Source: an uncultured Allorhizobium sp.
Lineage (GTDB): Bacteria > Pseudomonadota > Alphaproteobacteria > Rhizobiales > Rhizobiaceae
Direction: 5' to 3'
Assembly (NCBI GenBank): GCA_958439205.1
Contig: OY288189.1
Coordinates: 3,983,001-4,047,000 of the forward strand
DNA length: 64,000 nt
Shown here: piece after piece, positions 16,169 through 25,397 of the stretch
Layout of the letters: each line of letters opens with the position of its first letter
Numbering within the stretch: the stretch's first letter is position 1
Notes under the pieces: model-generated
Database searches by the model: none
The model's input: only the letters and a program-made list of their open reading frames with translations
What the model was told of the DNA's origin: nothing
Program-made: the position numbers and the translations under genes

Positions 16169-17032
16169 TCAGAGACCGTAGCGACCCCATAGTGCCTTTT
16201 CTTCCAGCGTCTCTGCAAGACCGGCGACGGCCTGAACCGCGATCTCGTCTGGAGCGGAAAACGCACCGATGCCAGGGGCGCGGCGACCGAAGAGGCCCTT
16301 CGGTGCGCCGACGAGTTCGAGACGTGCGTCCTTGCCGTAACGCGTCTTGATCTCCTCGCGCATGCCACCCAGGCGGTCGACGAGGCCGAGCTCAAGGCCG
16401 TTGCGGCCGGTCCAGAACAGGCCGGAAAACAGGGCGGGATCATCCGCCAGCTGTGTGCCACGGCGCGCCTTGACCATGTCGATGAAGATCTCGTGGATCT
16501 CCGCCTGCAGGGTCTTCAGATATTCGATGTCGCTCTCCTTTTCCGGCTGGAAAGGATCAAGGATCACCTTGTTCTCACCCGAGGTATAGACCCGGCGCTC
16601 GACGCCGATCTTCTTCAGGAGTTCGGGGAAACCGAAGCCACCGGAGACCACGCCGATCGAGCCGACGATCGAGGTTGCGTCAGCAATGATCTCGTCGCCT
16701 GCAATGGCGATCATGTAACCGCCGGAAGCCGCGACATCCTCGACGAAGACGATGACGCGCTTGTTCTTCTCTTCGGCGAGCGCACGGATGCGGTCGTAGA
16801 TCATGCGCGACTGGACGGGAGAGCCGCCCGGCGAATTGATCGAAAGTGCCACGGCAGGGCTGTCCTTCATCGAGAAGGCCTTTTCCAGCTGGCCGGCGAT
16901 GGAGGCGAGGTTGAGTGCCGGGCGGAAGCGAGAGCCGCCGCTCATGATCGGCCCGTGCAACCTGACGACCGGAATGACGACGCCCTTTTTCTGGAAGCGC
17001 TTGGGAACCAGCCGTTTCAGAAAGTCTGCCAT
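16169..17032 (-). CDS. S49 family serine peptidase (SppA/SohB-like)
   Basis: 287 residues, similar to the short SppA-type signal-peptide peptidases. Catalytic Ser in VAASGGYMIAIAGDEI (near residue 115) and the general-base Lys region YTSGENKVILDPF (near 165) are visible, as are LSINSPGGSP and SIVGSIGVV. There is no convincing N-terminal TM helix, so it may be peripheral or cytoplasmic, unlike E. coli SppA. It is presumed to degrade cleaved signal peptides or membrane-protein fragments. ATG 17032. The 93 bp before it show no obvious promoter hexamers. Confidence 0.92.
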   Translation of the reverse strand: MADFLKRLVPKRFQKKGVVIPVVRLHGPIMSGGSRFRPALNLASIAGQLEKAFSMKDSPAVALSINSPGGSPVQSRMIYDRIRALAEEKNKRVIVFVEDVAASGGYMIAIAGDEIIADATSIVGSIGVVSGGFGFPELLKKIGVERRVYTSGENKVILDPFQPEKESDIEYLKTLQAEIHEIFIDMVKARRGTQLADDPALFSGLFWTGRNGLELGLVDRLGGMREEIKTRYGKDARLELVGAPKGLFGRRAPGIGAFSAPDEIAVQAVAGLAETLEEKALWGRYGL

Positions 17033-17125
17033 GGTCGCGTTTCAACTCCTCACAATCTCAAATCTGACCCGAGATGTAAGGAGCCGGGGGCCGAACACAA
17101 TGGTTCAGGCGAAAAATCAGCCTTT

Positions 17126-17932
17126 TCAACGTAGCCGTGAATAACCGGTGCGACCATTGTTGAGGTCGTCGACGACGGGGGCAAAGGCGTGGCTGTCCGG
17201 CCGGTCGTGCATCAGGAGCGGTGCGCGCATCTGCAGACGGGCCCGCGATCCCTTGATCGCCGTGACGAGGATGCGGGTTGCGTTTTCGCCCTCGCGCGGA
17301 TGGATGGCGGTGATCTCGACTCCGCCGAAGCGCCTGCCGCAGGCAGCGATGATCTCGCCGATCGATTGGGGACGTGCGATCAGCGAGAGCTGGCCACCCG
17401 GCATCGCGATCGCACCTGCTGTGCGGATCCAGGTTTCGAAGAGGTTTTCGGTCATGGCATGGGCCTCGGCCTTTAGCACATCCGGCGTCTTGCGGTCGCC
17501 AGGATCGTTGAAGGGCGGGTTCATGATGACGTGGTGGAAGCTGTTGTCAGCAAGCCCGACTGCGAGGCGCGACCGGCCGGTCAGCGTGACATCGGCTTCG
17601 ATGACCTCGGCCCGCGTCGCGAGCTCGGCGTTTTCGGACAGCGCCAGGCTCTTGCGGGCAAAACCGGCCATGTCGGCGGAGCGTTCGACAAGCACGACGG
17701 AGGCCTTCGGCAGACGGGCCGCCACGGCAAGCCCCGCGGCCCCTGCCCCTGCTCCGAGATCTGCGATCCTGATCGGCCGGTCATCGTCCACCAGGCAGGC
17801 GAGCATCATGGCATCCATGCCGGCACGGTGGCCGCGCCCGACGGGCTGAACGAGATGGAAGCGGCCGCGATGAAAGGCGTCGATTGTCTCGGACACGGAC
17901 TTGTCGAAGATGGGGTCTACGCTTGCCGCCAT
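17126..17932 (-). CDS. SAM-dependent methyltransferase, TrmN6/YfiC-like
   Basis: 268 residues. Class I methyltransferase with SAM-binding ADLGAGAGAAGLAVAARLP near residues 57-75 and the N6-adenine/amino-methyltransferase motif IV IMNPPFND near 135. The N-terminal FHLVQPVGRGHRAGMDAMMLA matches tRNA1(Val) A37 N6-methyltransferase (TrmN6) proteins, so modification of tRNA is the best guess. The start ATG 17932 is chosen because it begins 7 bp after the DUF2007 stop and the frame upstream overlaps that gene. Co-transcribed with DUF2007. Substrate unproven. Confidence 0.87.
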   Translation of the reverse strand: MAASVDPIFDKSVSETIDAFHRGRFHLVQPVGRGHRAGMDAMMLACLVDDDRPIRIADLGAGAGAAGLAVAARLPKASVVLVERSADMAGFARKSLALSENAELATRAEVIEADVTLTGRSRLAVGLADNSFHHVIMNPPFNDPGDRKTPDVLKAEAHAMTENLFETWIRTAGAIAMPGGQLSLIARPQSIGEIIAACGRRFGGVEITAIHPREGENATRILVTAIKGSRARLQMRAPLLMHDRPDSHAFAPVVDDLNNGRTGYSRLR

Positions 17933-17939
17933 GGCACAC

Positions 17940-18170
17940 TCACATCTCGCGGTCGCGCAGTTCTGCCCCGAGGCCGGCATCGGTCAAAATGCGGCGGGCC
18001 TGGTCGACGCAATCGGAATCGACCAGCAGGCGGCGCTGCAACATGCCGAGCGAACCTTCGAGGATGCTCATCGACTGGTCGGCGATCATCGAGGCGATGC
18101 CGGCGTCGCGCATGAGGCTTTCAGCGAAGGAGAGCAGGACGACGTCGTTGCTGCGAATGATCTCATGCAT
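17940..18170 (-). CDS. DUF2007 domain protein
   Basis: 76 residues of the DUF2007 (putative signal-transducing) family: ELLRSNDVVLL-like start (MHEIIRSNDVVLLSFAESL), a central IADQSMSILEGS and a C-terminal VDQARRILTDAGL. The family is small and its role is unknown. It is the first gene of a two-gene unit with the TrmN6-like methyltransferase and is divergent from the polyprenyl synthase gene at 18295. Confidence 0.85.
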   Translation of the reverse strand: MHEIIRSNDVVLLSFAESLMRDAGIASMIADQSMSILEGSLGMLQRRLLVDSDCVDQARRILTDAGLGAELRDREM

Positions 18171-18235
18171 CGATTTCAGAACTCACTGTTAACGGCAAAA
18201 CCGTGTTCAAGCCTGCAACCGAGGCAATTCGCCCC

Positions 18236-18264
18236 TTGCCGTGGCCTTCCCGGCTTTTTATTGT
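18236..18264 (+). promoter_or_regulatory. Candidate promoter of the polyprenyl diphosphate synthase gene
   Basis: TTGCCG (18236-18241) and TATTGT (18259-18264) are spaced by 17 bp, 30 bp before the GTG start. The spacing is ideal and both boxes deviate moderately from consensus. Confidence 0.5.
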
Positions 18265-18294
18265 CGGCGACCAAACTGAACAGGAGTCCGGTGC

Positions 18295-19311
18295 GTGGGC
18301 GTAGTCATACCGCTTGAGGAAAGCAAAAACAAACAGGCATCCGTCAAGCCTCTGGTGGACCTGACGAAAAGCGGCATGGAGCGCGTCAATCAGCTGATCC
18401 TGTCGAAGGCGGGCTCCGATGTGCAGATGATCCCGGAGGTTGCCAACCACCTGATCTCGTCCGGCGGCAAGCGCTTGCGGCCGATGCTGACGCTCGCGAC
18501 AGCAGCGATGTTCGGCTACGAGGGCGACCACCACATCAAGCTCGCGACCTCGGTCGAATTCATGCACACGGCAACGCTTCTGCATGACGACGTGGTCGAC
18601 GAAAGCGATCTGCGCCGTGGCAAGAACACAGCCCGCACAATCTGGGGCAATCAGGCAAGCGTGCTGGTCGGCGACTTCCTTCTCGGCCAGGCATTTCGCA
18701 TGATGGTCGAAGTCGGCTCGCTCGAGGCGCTCGACGTGCTCTCGACGGCGGCCTGCGTGATCGCCGAGGGTGAAGTGCTGCAGCTTTCCGTCGCCAAGAA
18801 CATGGAGACCACGGAAGACGACTATCTCGCCGTCATCCGCGCCAAGACTGCGGCGCTCTTTGCAGCGGCCGCCGAAGTCGGTCCGATCGTTGCCGGCACG
18901 GATCGCGCAACGCGCAGCGCGATGAAATCCTATGGCATGAATCTCGGCCTCGCCTTCCAGCTGGTCGACGATGTGCTTGACTATGGCGGCAAGGCTGCCG
19001 AGACCGGCAAGAATGTCGGCGACGATTTTCGCGAAGGCAAGATCACGCTTCCGGTCATCCTCTCCTATCGCCGGGGCACGGCGGCAGAGCGGGACTTCTG
19101 GAAGGAATCGATCGAAGGTGGGCAGAACGACGACGCAAGGCTTGAAAAGGCGCTCGGCCTGATCAGCAAGTATGGCGCGCTCAACGACACGATCCAGCGG
19201 GCGCAACATTATGGCACGATCGCCAGGGATGCACTCGCGCCCCTGCCGGAAACGCCATGGAAGAGCGCGCTGAACGATGTGATCGATTTCTGCATTTCCC
19301 GCGTGAATTGA
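18295..19311 (+). CDS. ispB: Polyprenyl (octa/decaprenyl) diphosphate synthase
   Basis: Trans-prenyltransferase that extends farnesyl diphosphate with isopentenyl diphosphate to make the side chain of ubiquinone; in rhizobia the product is usually decaprenyl (Q10). 338 residues. First Asp-rich motif LLHDDVVDESDLRRG near residue 95-109, second motif FQLVDDVLDYGG near 220, and GGKRLRPMLTLA for substrate binding. Translation probably starts at GTG 18295 after AGGAG; no ATG lies nearby. Divergent from DUF2007; a TPR protein gene follows at 19432. Chain length cannot be read with certainty, so the symbol follows the general family. Confidence 0.92.
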   Translation: MGVVIPLEESKNKQASVKPLVDLTKSGMERVNQLILSKAGSDVQMIPEVANHLISSGGKRLRPMLTLATAAMFGYEGDHHIKLATSVEFMHTATLLHDDVVDESDLRRGKNTARTIWGNQASVLVGDFLLGQAFRMMVEVGSLEALDVLSTAACVIAEGEVLQLSVAKNMETTEDDYLAVIRAKTAALFAAAAEVGPIVAGTDRATRSAMKSYGMNLGLAFQLVDDVLDYGGKAAETGKNVGDDFREGKITLPVILSYRRGTAAERDFWKESIEGGQNDDARLEKALGLISKYGALNDTIQRAQHYGTIARDALAPLPETPWKSALNDVIDFCISRVN

Positions 19312-19431
19312 CGCAGAGACCGCGATCGCCTTGCGGGGCTGCTTCAAAAAAGCCATTCTATTCGTGAATCATCGCGTATCGTCCGTGCGCGGGCGACACG
19401 CGCTCGTCTTCGGTTGTTGAAAGGCTCTTTC

Positions 19432-21243
19432 ATGCGGCAAAGCTCCGCCCTTCGCTATCTCGCCGGCACAGCGCTCGCGCTGCTCCTCAGCGTCTCGCAG
19501 GTTCCGATGGCGGCCGCCCAGGCAACCGCCCAGCCGGAAGAGACGGAGAGCTTCGACGTCGACAGCGTCGATTCCTTCGCAGGCGCCTTTCTGGCGGCCC
19601 GGACGGCTGAAACCGATCGCGACTACGCAAACGCAGTGAAGCTCTACAAGAAGGCGCTTGATATCACGCCGAACGAGCTGGAACTGCAGCAGCGCCTGAT
19701 GATCGCGCTGATCATGAACGGCGAATTCGACGAGGGCGCAGAGCTAGCCGAGGTCCTGGAGAAGGATCCGGCCGTGGAACGGGTGACCTCGGTCGCGCTT
19801 GGCTTCCGCGCGATCCGTGACGGCGACTATTCCGAGGCGCTCAACCACTTCAAATATGAGGGCCCGAACGATCTCGACCGCCTGATGAACCAGCTTCTGA
19901 TCGCCTGGACGATGGTCGGCGAGGGCAAGGGCAAGGATGCCCTGAAGCTCGTTCAGGACCTTAACGGACCGAGCTGGTACGGTATCTTCCAGAACTACAA
20001 TCTTGGCATCATGGCCGCCATGAGCGGCGACCTCGATACGGCCCGCAAGGCGCTGACCGAGACGGTGACCGATCGCAATGGCGGGGCCACGGCGCCTGAT
20101 ACTTTTGCGCGTGCCGTCATTGCGCTCGCGACACTCGAGGCTGGTGCTGGCAACAAGCAGAAGGCACTCGATGCGCTTGCCGCCGGTGACGAGCTGATCA
20201 CCAATTTTGCGCCCTTCAAGGCACTGCGCGATGAGATCGAGGCCGGTCGCCAGCCGAAGCCGGTTGTCGCCAATGCCGCACAGGGTGCAGCCGGCGTGCT
20301 GTTCTCGATCGGCGGTGCGCTGAACCGCGAAGGCGCCGAAGACACGGTCATGCTCTATCTGCAGCTCTCGCAGGCACTGGACAAGGACGCGGCCGACACG
20401 CTGATCCTGCTCGGCGGCATTGCCGAGAATGCCAAGCAGCCGGAAAAGGCCATCGCCTTCTACCGTCAGGTGCCGGAGACTTCGCCGATGCGGCGCATTT
20501 CCGAGCTGCAGCTTGGCCTGACGCTTGCCGAAACCGGCAAGGTCAAGGAAGCCCGCGAACATCTGCAGGGCCTGATTGCCTCCGATCCGAACGATATCCG
20601 CAGCTACCTCGCCTATGGCAGCGTTCTCTCCGACGCCAAGGATTATGCGGCGATGGCGGAGAATTACGACAAGGCCGTTGAGATCATCGGTCCCAATCCG
20701 GCGCGGAACCACTGGTCGGTCTTCTTCCAGCGCGGCATCGCCTATGAGCGCCTGAAGAAGTGGGACAAGGCAGAGCCGAACTTCAACAAGGCTCTGGAGC
20801 TCAACCCCGACCAGCCACAGGTTCTCAACTATCTCGGCTATTCCTGGGTCGACATGAACCGCAATCTCCAGGAAGGCCTGGAGATGATCAAGAAGGCCGT
20901 CGAACTGCGCCCCGATGACGGCTACATCGTCGATTCGCTCGGCTGGGCCTATTACCGTCTCGGTCGCTTCGAGGAAGCGGTAGTGGAGCTGGAACGGGCA
21001 ATCGAGCTGCGCGCCGGCGATGCCACGATCAACGATCACCTGGGCGACGCCTACTGGCGCGTGGGTCGCAAGCTCGAAGCCACGTATCAGTGGAAGCGGG
21101 CGCTGGCGTCAGAGCCGGAAGAGACCGAGGTTCCGAAGATCCAGGCGAAGATCGAGAAGGGCCTGCCGCCGATCGAGGCCGATGCCGCCAAGGTTGACGC
21201 CAAGCCGGCTGAAGAGCCCAAGAAAGACGACAAGAAGACCTGA
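19432..21243 (+). CDS. Periplasmic tetratricopeptide-repeat protein
   Basis: About 603 residues. An N-terminal signal sequence (LAGTALALLLSVSQ then AAAQA) is followed by many TPR units, clearest toward the C-terminus (KAEPNFNKALELNPDQPQ, EEAVVELERAIELRAGD, YWRVGRKLEATYQWKRAL) and ending in a charged Lys/Glu/Asp tail. TPR arrays bind partner proteins, often in envelope assembly; the partner is unknown. ATG 19432 has GAAAGG upstream, and an in-frame TTG six codons earlier is less likely. ispE starts 5 bp after its stop, so it is probably in one operon with ispE and moaB. Confidence 0.88.
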   Translation: MRQSSALRYLAGTALALLLSVSQVPMAAAQATAQPEETESFDVDSVDSFAGAFLAARTAETDRDYANAVKLYKKALDITPNELELQQRLMIALIMNGEFDEGAELAEVLEKDPAVERVTSVALGFRAIRDGDYSEALNHFKYEGPNDLDRLMNQLLIAWTMVGEGKGKDALKLVQDLNGPSWYGIFQNYNLGIMAAMSGDLDTARKALTETVTDRNGGATAPDTFARAVIALATLEAGAGNKQKALDALAAGDELITNFAPFKALRDEIEAGRQPKPVVANAAQGAAGVLFSIGGALNREGAEDTVMLYLQLSQALDKDAADTLILLGGIAENAKQPEKAIAFYRQVPETSPMRRISELQLGLTLAETGKVKEAREHLQGLIASDPNDIRSYLAYGSVLSDAKDYAAMAENYDKAVEIIGPNPARNHWSVFFQRGIAYERLKKWDKAEPNFNKALELNPDQPQVLNYLGYSWVDMNRNLQEGLEMIKKAVELRPDDGYIVDSLGWAYYRLGRFEEAVVELERAIELRAGDATINDHLGDAYWRVGRKLEATYQWKRALASEPEETEVPKIQAKIEKGLPPIEADAAKVDAKPAEEPKKDDKKT

Positions 21244-21248
21244 TCCGC

Positions 21249-22145
21249 ATGAACCCCGTTTCAGAGCGCAGGCCGGAGCGTGTTGTCGAGACGGCTCCAG
21301 CGAAGATTAACCTCGCGCTGCATGTGACGGGCCGGCGGGACGATGGCTATCACCTGCTGGACAGTCTCGTAACCTTTGCTGAAGACGGCGACGAGCTGGT
21401 CTTCCAGGCATCCGACAGCGACAGTTTCCGGGTCATTGGGCGATTTGGTTCGGAACTCTCACCTGACGACAATCTGGTTCTGAAGGCACGCGACCTGCTG
21501 CGGGCAGCCCTTGATGAAAACGCCCAGCCGCATGGCCCTGTCTCCATCACCCTCGACAAGAGCCTGCCGATCGCGTCCGGCATCGGCGGAGGTTCTGCCG
21601 ATGCGGCCGCGACGCTGCGGGGGCTTCTGAGGCTCTGGAAGGCCGAATTACTGGCCGAGAGACTGCAACAGATGGCGCTCCAGCTCGGGGCCGATGTCCC
21701 GATGTGTCTCGCTTCCACACCACTGCGCGCGCGCGGGATCGGTGAGGCGATCGACACAGTTGCCATGCCCTCCGTACCACTGGTGCTGGTCAATCCGCTG
21801 AAGCCGGTATCGACGCCGGAGATCTTCCGCAGCCTCAAGCGGCGCGACAACGATCCGATCGGCGAGATGTTCATGCCGGCCGATGTGTCAGCCTGGATGC
21901 AATCGCTCTCGACCCTACGCAACGACCTGCAGCCGCCGGCGGAGGCACTGGTGCCGGAGATCGCCGAGGCCTGCGATCTGCTTCGCCAGAGTCTTGCCGG
22001 ATACGTGCGCATGTCCGGCTCCGGGGCCACCTGTTTCGGGCTCTACGAGACCGAGGCTGCGGCGATGAAGGCAGCGCTTGCGCTATCGGTCTACCGGCCG
22101 AACTGGTATGTGCTGCTCACACGCACTGTTCCGGGAGACGCCTGA
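21249..22145 (+). CDS. ispE: 4-diphosphocytidyl-2-C-methyl-D-erythritol kinase
   Basis: GHMP-family kinase that phosphorylates CDP-ME in the MEP isoprenoid pathway. 298 residues. Start region APAKINLALHVTGRRDDGYH, the ATP-binding loop LPIASGIGGGSADAAATL near 101-118 and VRMSGSGATCFGLY near the C-terminus are classic. The gene begins 5 bp after the TPR gene and its TGA overlaps the moaB ATG by one base. Together with the prenyl synthase just upstream it gives a small isoprenoid cluster. Confidence 0.96.
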   Translation: MNPVSERRPERVVETAPAKINLALHVTGRRDDGYHLLDSLVTFAEDGDELVFQASDSDSFRVIGRFGSELSPDDNLVLKARDLLRAALDENAQPHGPVSITLDKSLPIASGIGGGSADAAATLRGLLRLWKAELLAERLQQMALQLGADVPMCLASTPLRARGIGEAIDTVAMPSVPLVLVNPLKPVSTPEIFRSLKRRDNDPIGEMFMPADVSAWMQSLSTLRNDLQPPAEALVPEIAEACDLLRQSLAGYVRMSGSGATCFGLYETEAAAMKAALALSVYRPNWYVLLTRTVPGDA

Positions 22146-22696
22146 TGAGCCGCATCGACGAGAGCCGTCCCTTCGTCCCCGTGGGCATTGCCGTGCTCAC
22201 CGTTTCGGATACGCGCAGCCTTGCCGACGACAAGTCGGGGGATACGCTCGTCGCACGCATTAAAGAGGCCGGGCATCGGCTCATCGCCCGCGCCATCACC
22301 AAGGACGACAAGGCCGAGATCCGCAGCCAGGTCGAAGCCTGGACGAAGGATAATGAGATCGATGTTGTCATCACCACCGGCGGCACGGGCTTTACTGGAC
22401 GCGATGTAACGCCGGAGGCGCTGGAGCCTTTGTTTGAAAAGCGGATGGATGGCTTCTCGGAAGTCTTCCATCGGATCTCCTATGACAAGATCGGGACGTC
22501 GACGATCCAGTCACGGGCGACCGGCGGCGTGGCGAATGCCACCTTCATCTTCGTGCTTCCGGGCTCGCCGGGCGCCTGCAAGGATGCCTGGGACGGGATC
22601 ATCAAGCTGCAGCTCGACTATCGTCACATGCCCTGCAATTTCGTGGAAATCATGCCGAGGCTCGACGAGCACCTGCGGCGCGGTGGACAGGGCTGA
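22145..22696 (+). CDS. moaB: Molybdenum cofactor biosynthesis protein B
   Basis: 183 residues of the MoaB/MogA fold, which takes part in molybdopterin adenylylation. Signatures: FVPVGIAVLTVSDTRSLADD near the start, VVITTGGTGFTGRDVTPEAL near 80 and LPGSPGACKDAWDGII near 137. ATG overlaps the ispE stop (TGATG). It converges with the next gene with no gap: its stop ends at 22696 and the opposite stop begins at 22697. Confidence 0.95.
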   Translation: MSRIDESRPFVPVGIAVLTVSDTRSLADDKSGDTLVARIKEAGHRLIARAITKDDKAEIRSQVEAWTKDNEIDVVITTGGTGFTGRDVTPEALEPLFEKRMDGFSEVFHRISYDKIGTSTIQSRATGGVANATFIFVLPGSPGACKDAWDGIIKLQLDYRHMPCNFVEIMPRLDEHLRRGGQG

Positions 22697-23218
22697 TCAG
22701 CGACGCGCTTCGCGGGCAACCCAGGAGGGGATGATCTCGGAGGCAAGCCGACGCGGCTTTTGGCCCTTTGCCAGCTGAAGCAGCTCCCTGCCCTCGCCTG
22801 CCAGACCCTGGGCCTGGCGCTTGGGAATGAGCAGACCGTTTTCGAGGAGCGGACGGCTGCGCGTCAGGCGACGGTAGAACGGCAGCCGGTAAAGGCGCGA
22901 TTCGGAAAAGCGCGCAGGCGCCTTGTTGAGCGCCACATATTCCGCGACCTCATCCACCCAGCCCTGCCCCAGACGGGCACCCGGCTCGATCAGCAGCAGC
23001 CATTCGCCACGCGCCGTCGCCAGCACGTGCTTCATGTCCCATTGCTGATAAAATCGGCATCCGGCGGCGTCAGCCACCAGGGATGAACCGTCCGTCGATC
23101 CGTGATCGAGCACGATCACATCGCTGACAAGGCCTTCGACCGCACCGGCAACCAGCACGGACAAGGTCTGTGCGAGCTCGGGTTCCTGGTCGTGGCATTC
23201 CATGATCACTGTCAGCAT
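22697..23218 (-). CDS. Glycosyltransferase family 2-like protein
   Basis: 173 residues, short for a family 2 glycosyltransferase. N-terminal TVIMECHDQEPELAQTLSVL and VIVLDHGSTDGS resemble the GT-A nucleotide-binding half, with ARGEWLLLIEPGARLGQGWVD in place of the usual D-x-D strand. The catalytic Asp region and acceptor half are reduced, so activity is doubtful. The C-terminal part is rich in Arg. Divergent from the radical SAM gene; the shared 129-bp region holds a LexA box. Confidence is moderate for fold, low for enzyme function. Confidence 0.72.
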   Translation of the reverse strand: MLTVIMECHDQEPELAQTLSVLVAGAVEGLVSDVIVLDHGSTDGSSLVADAAGCRFYQQWDMKHVLATARGEWLLLIEPGARLGQGWVDEVAEYVALNKAPARFSESRLYRLPFYRRLTRSRPLLENGLLIPKRQAQGLAGEGRELLQLAKGQKPRRLASEIIPSWVAREARR

Positions 23219-23273
23219 TGCCTACATCTATCGCATTGCACAAAGTTTTGCCACAAACAGTTTCTTGAAGTTT

Positions 23274-23288
23274 GTTCTTGCATTGTTC
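23274..23288 (+). promoter_or_regulatory. LexA (SOS) box of the alphaproteobacterial type
   Basis: GTTC (23274-23277), 7 bp, GTTC (23285-23288) is a perfect match to the known alphaproteobacterial LexA consensus. It overlaps a candidate -35 TTGCAT (23278-23283) that has a -10 TAGGAA (23301-23306) at 17 bp. The radical SAM start codon is 60 bp downstream. Damage-inducible expression is inferred. Confidence 0.78.
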
Positions 23289-23347
23289 TCATTTCAGCGC
23301 TAGGAATAAAGTCATCAAGCGGGGCGGAAAACCTGCGAGGAGCAAAC

Positions 23348-24505
23348 ATGAACGAGCTGTCTCTTGTGAGCCAGGCTGCCTTTCAGCCCGGCAATACGGC
23401 AGATATTGCCGATGCCCTGATGAGCGCTTCGGGCATGCGGATCGACATCGATCGGCGTCGTGGACGCGCGGCCGGCATCAATCCGGCAGGCCGGTTCGAG
23501 ACACTCGAGCGTGTCGCCGTTGATGACGGCTGGCAGATGCTCGAGGACATGCCGCCCTTCAAGACCGAGGTGCAGGTCGAAAAGCCGCGCACGGTCATTA
23601 CCCGCAACGATTCACCCGACATCCCTTTCGACCGTTCGATCAATCCTTACCGGGGTTGCGAGCACGGCTGCATCTACTGCTTCGCCCGACCGACACATAG
23701 CTATATGGGCCTGTCTGCCGGTCTCGACTTCGAGGCCAAGCTGTTTGCCAAGCCGGACGCACCGCGCCTGCTGGAGCGGGAGCTGTCGAAGCCGGGCTAC
23801 AAGGTGAAGCCGATCGCGATCGGCACCAACACCGATCCCTACCAGCCGATCGAGCGGGAGTGGCGGATCATGCGCCAGGTGCTCGAGGTGCTGGACAAGG
23901 CAAACCACCCGGTGGTGATCGTGACGAAGTCGGCGCTCATCCTGCGCGACATCGACATCCTGAGGTCCATGGCCGAACGCGGCCTGGTCAAGGTCGGGAT
24001 CTCGGTGACGACGCTCGATCGCAAGCTGGCACGGACGATGGAGCCGCGGGCTTCGACGCCGGCAAAACGCCTGGAAGCGATCAAGACGCTGTCGGAGGCC
24101 GGCATCCCCGTGGCCGTGATGATGGCGCCGGTCATTCCGGCCCTCAACGACCACGAGATCGAACGCATTCTCGACAGCGGCAAGGCGGCCGGCGCGTCCG
24201 AGGCGAGCTATGTGCTGCTGCGCCTGCCGCTGGAGGTGAGCCCGCTGTTTCGCGACTGGCTGCTGCAGAACTATCCGGATCGCTACCGGCATGTGATGTC
24301 GCTGGTGCGCTCGATGCGTGACGGCAAGGATTACGACGCCGAATTCGGCAAGCGGATGAAGGGCGCCGGTCCCTATGCCTGGCAGATCAGCCGCCGGTTC
24401 GAAATGGCGACCAAGCGGCTCGGCCTGATGCGCCGCAGCCTGCATCTGCGGGAAGACCTGTTCATCTCGCCCAATAGCGACGGCGTGCAGCTCTCGCTGC
24501 TCTGA
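23348..24505 (+). CDS. PA0069-family radical SAM protein (SplB-like)
   Basis: 385 residues. Radical SAM cysteines are in YRGCEHGCIYCFAR near residues 101-114, followed by TKSALILRDIDILRSMA and VGISVTTLD. COG1533 proteins are related to the spore photoproduct lyase and are often named DNA repair photolyase, but the reaction of this subgroup is not established. ATG 23348 has CGAGGAG upstream; the longer open frame runs into the divergent gene and the promoter. A LexA box lies 60 bp upstream, which supports a role in the response to DNA damage. rnhB follows 142 bp downstream. Confidence 0.92.
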   Translation: MNELSLVSQAAFQPGNTADIADALMSASGMRIDIDRRRGRAAGINPAGRFETLERVAVDDGWQMLEDMPPFKTEVQVEKPRTVITRNDSPDIPFDRSINPYRGCEHGCIYCFARPTHSYMGLSAGLDFEAKLFAKPDAPRLLERELSKPGYKVKPIAIGTNTDPYQPIEREWRIMRQVLEVLDKANHPVVIVTKSALILRDIDILRSMAERGLVKVGISVTTLDRKLARTMEPRASTPAKRLEAIKTLSEAGIPVAVMMAPVIPALNDHEIERILDSGKAAGASEASYVLLRLPLEVSPLFRDWLLQNYPDRYRHVMSLVRSMRDGKDYDAEFGKRMKGAGPYAWQISRRFEMATKRLGLMRRSLHLREDLFISPNSDGVQLSLL

Positions 24506-24647
24506 CCTGGGTTTGTATTCGTATTCCGGTGCTGTTGTCCGCCGCCTCGCACCGGATGTAGTCCCTGGTAAGCCGCCCCTGTCGCCATGATCGGCGATGG
24601 GGACCGGGGACTTGCAGGAGGTCGGGTGCGCGTGCGATTTTTGCCGC

Positions 24648-25331
24648 ATGAAACGACGCACGCCACCCGATTCTCCTGGCCTCTTTCCAGACCTGCCTCT
24701 GGTCCCGGATTTCTCGCTGGAGAGCCGTGCGAAGCGGAAGGAACTCTGGCCGGTCGCCGGTACCGACGAGGCCGGCCGCGGGCCTCTGGCAGGCCCCGTC
24801 GTGGCGGCAGCCGTCATTCTTGACCCGAAGCGCATCCCCGAAGGCCTCAACGATTCCAAGAAGCTCTCCGCCGCCCAGCGCGAGGTGCTCTACGAGCGCA
24901 TCCTTCTGAATGCCACCGTCTCCATCGCGTCGTCTTCGCCTCGGCGCATCGATCTCATCGATATCCGCAAGGCGAGCCTTGATGCCATGCGCCGGGCAGT
25001 GGCCGGCCTTCAGCTGGAGGCACGTCATGTGCTGGCCGACGGGCGTGATGTGCCCATGGGGCTCATCTGCAGCGGGGAAGCGGTGGTCAAGGGCGATGCG
25101 CGTTCGGTGTCGATTGCCGCGGCCTCGATCGTCGCCAAGGTGATGCGCGACCGGATGATGGCCCGGGCCGGACTCGTTTATCCGGACTATGGATTTGAGG
25201 TGCATGCAGGCTACGGCACAGACCGACACCGGAGCGCCATCGTCACCCATGGCCCCTGCCCACTGCATCGCATGAGCTTCCGGCCGCTGAAGGCCGTTGT
25301 GGCTGATGACAGCGAGAGCCTGCCGGACTGA
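24648..25331 (+). CDS. rnhB: Ribonuclease HII
   Basis: Removes ribonucleotides and RNA from RNA-DNA hybrids. 227 residues. Active-site motif VAGTDEAGRGPLAGPVVAAAV near residues 36-56, LNDSKKLSAAQRE and the C-terminal YGTDRHRSAIVTHGPCPLHR are classic. ATG 24648 is chosen; the 17-codon longer frame lacks a ribosome binding site. It converges on the ATP synthase operon, separated by 139 bp. Confidence 0.96.
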   Translation: MKRRTPPDSPGLFPDLPLVPDFSLESRAKRKELWPVAGTDEAGRGPLAGPVVAAAVILDPKRIPEGLNDSKKLSAAQREVLYERILLNATVSIASSSPRRIDLIDIRKASLDAMRRAVAGLQLEARHVLADGRDVPMGLICSGEAVVKGDARSVSIAAASIVAKVMRDRMMARAGLVYPDYGFEVHAGYGTDRHRSAIVTHGPCPLHRMSFRPLKAVVADDSESLPD

Positions 25332-25397
25332 CGTTCGAGATGTCTGCCTCCTCTGGAGGAACAACCGCCATTCCCATCAGGCCATTTGAACCGCCCC

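Noticed and set aside
23102..23347. In-frame N-terminal extension of the radical SAM gene
   Set aside because: It runs through the divergent gene and the LexA box and has no ribosome binding site; the start at 23348 has one.
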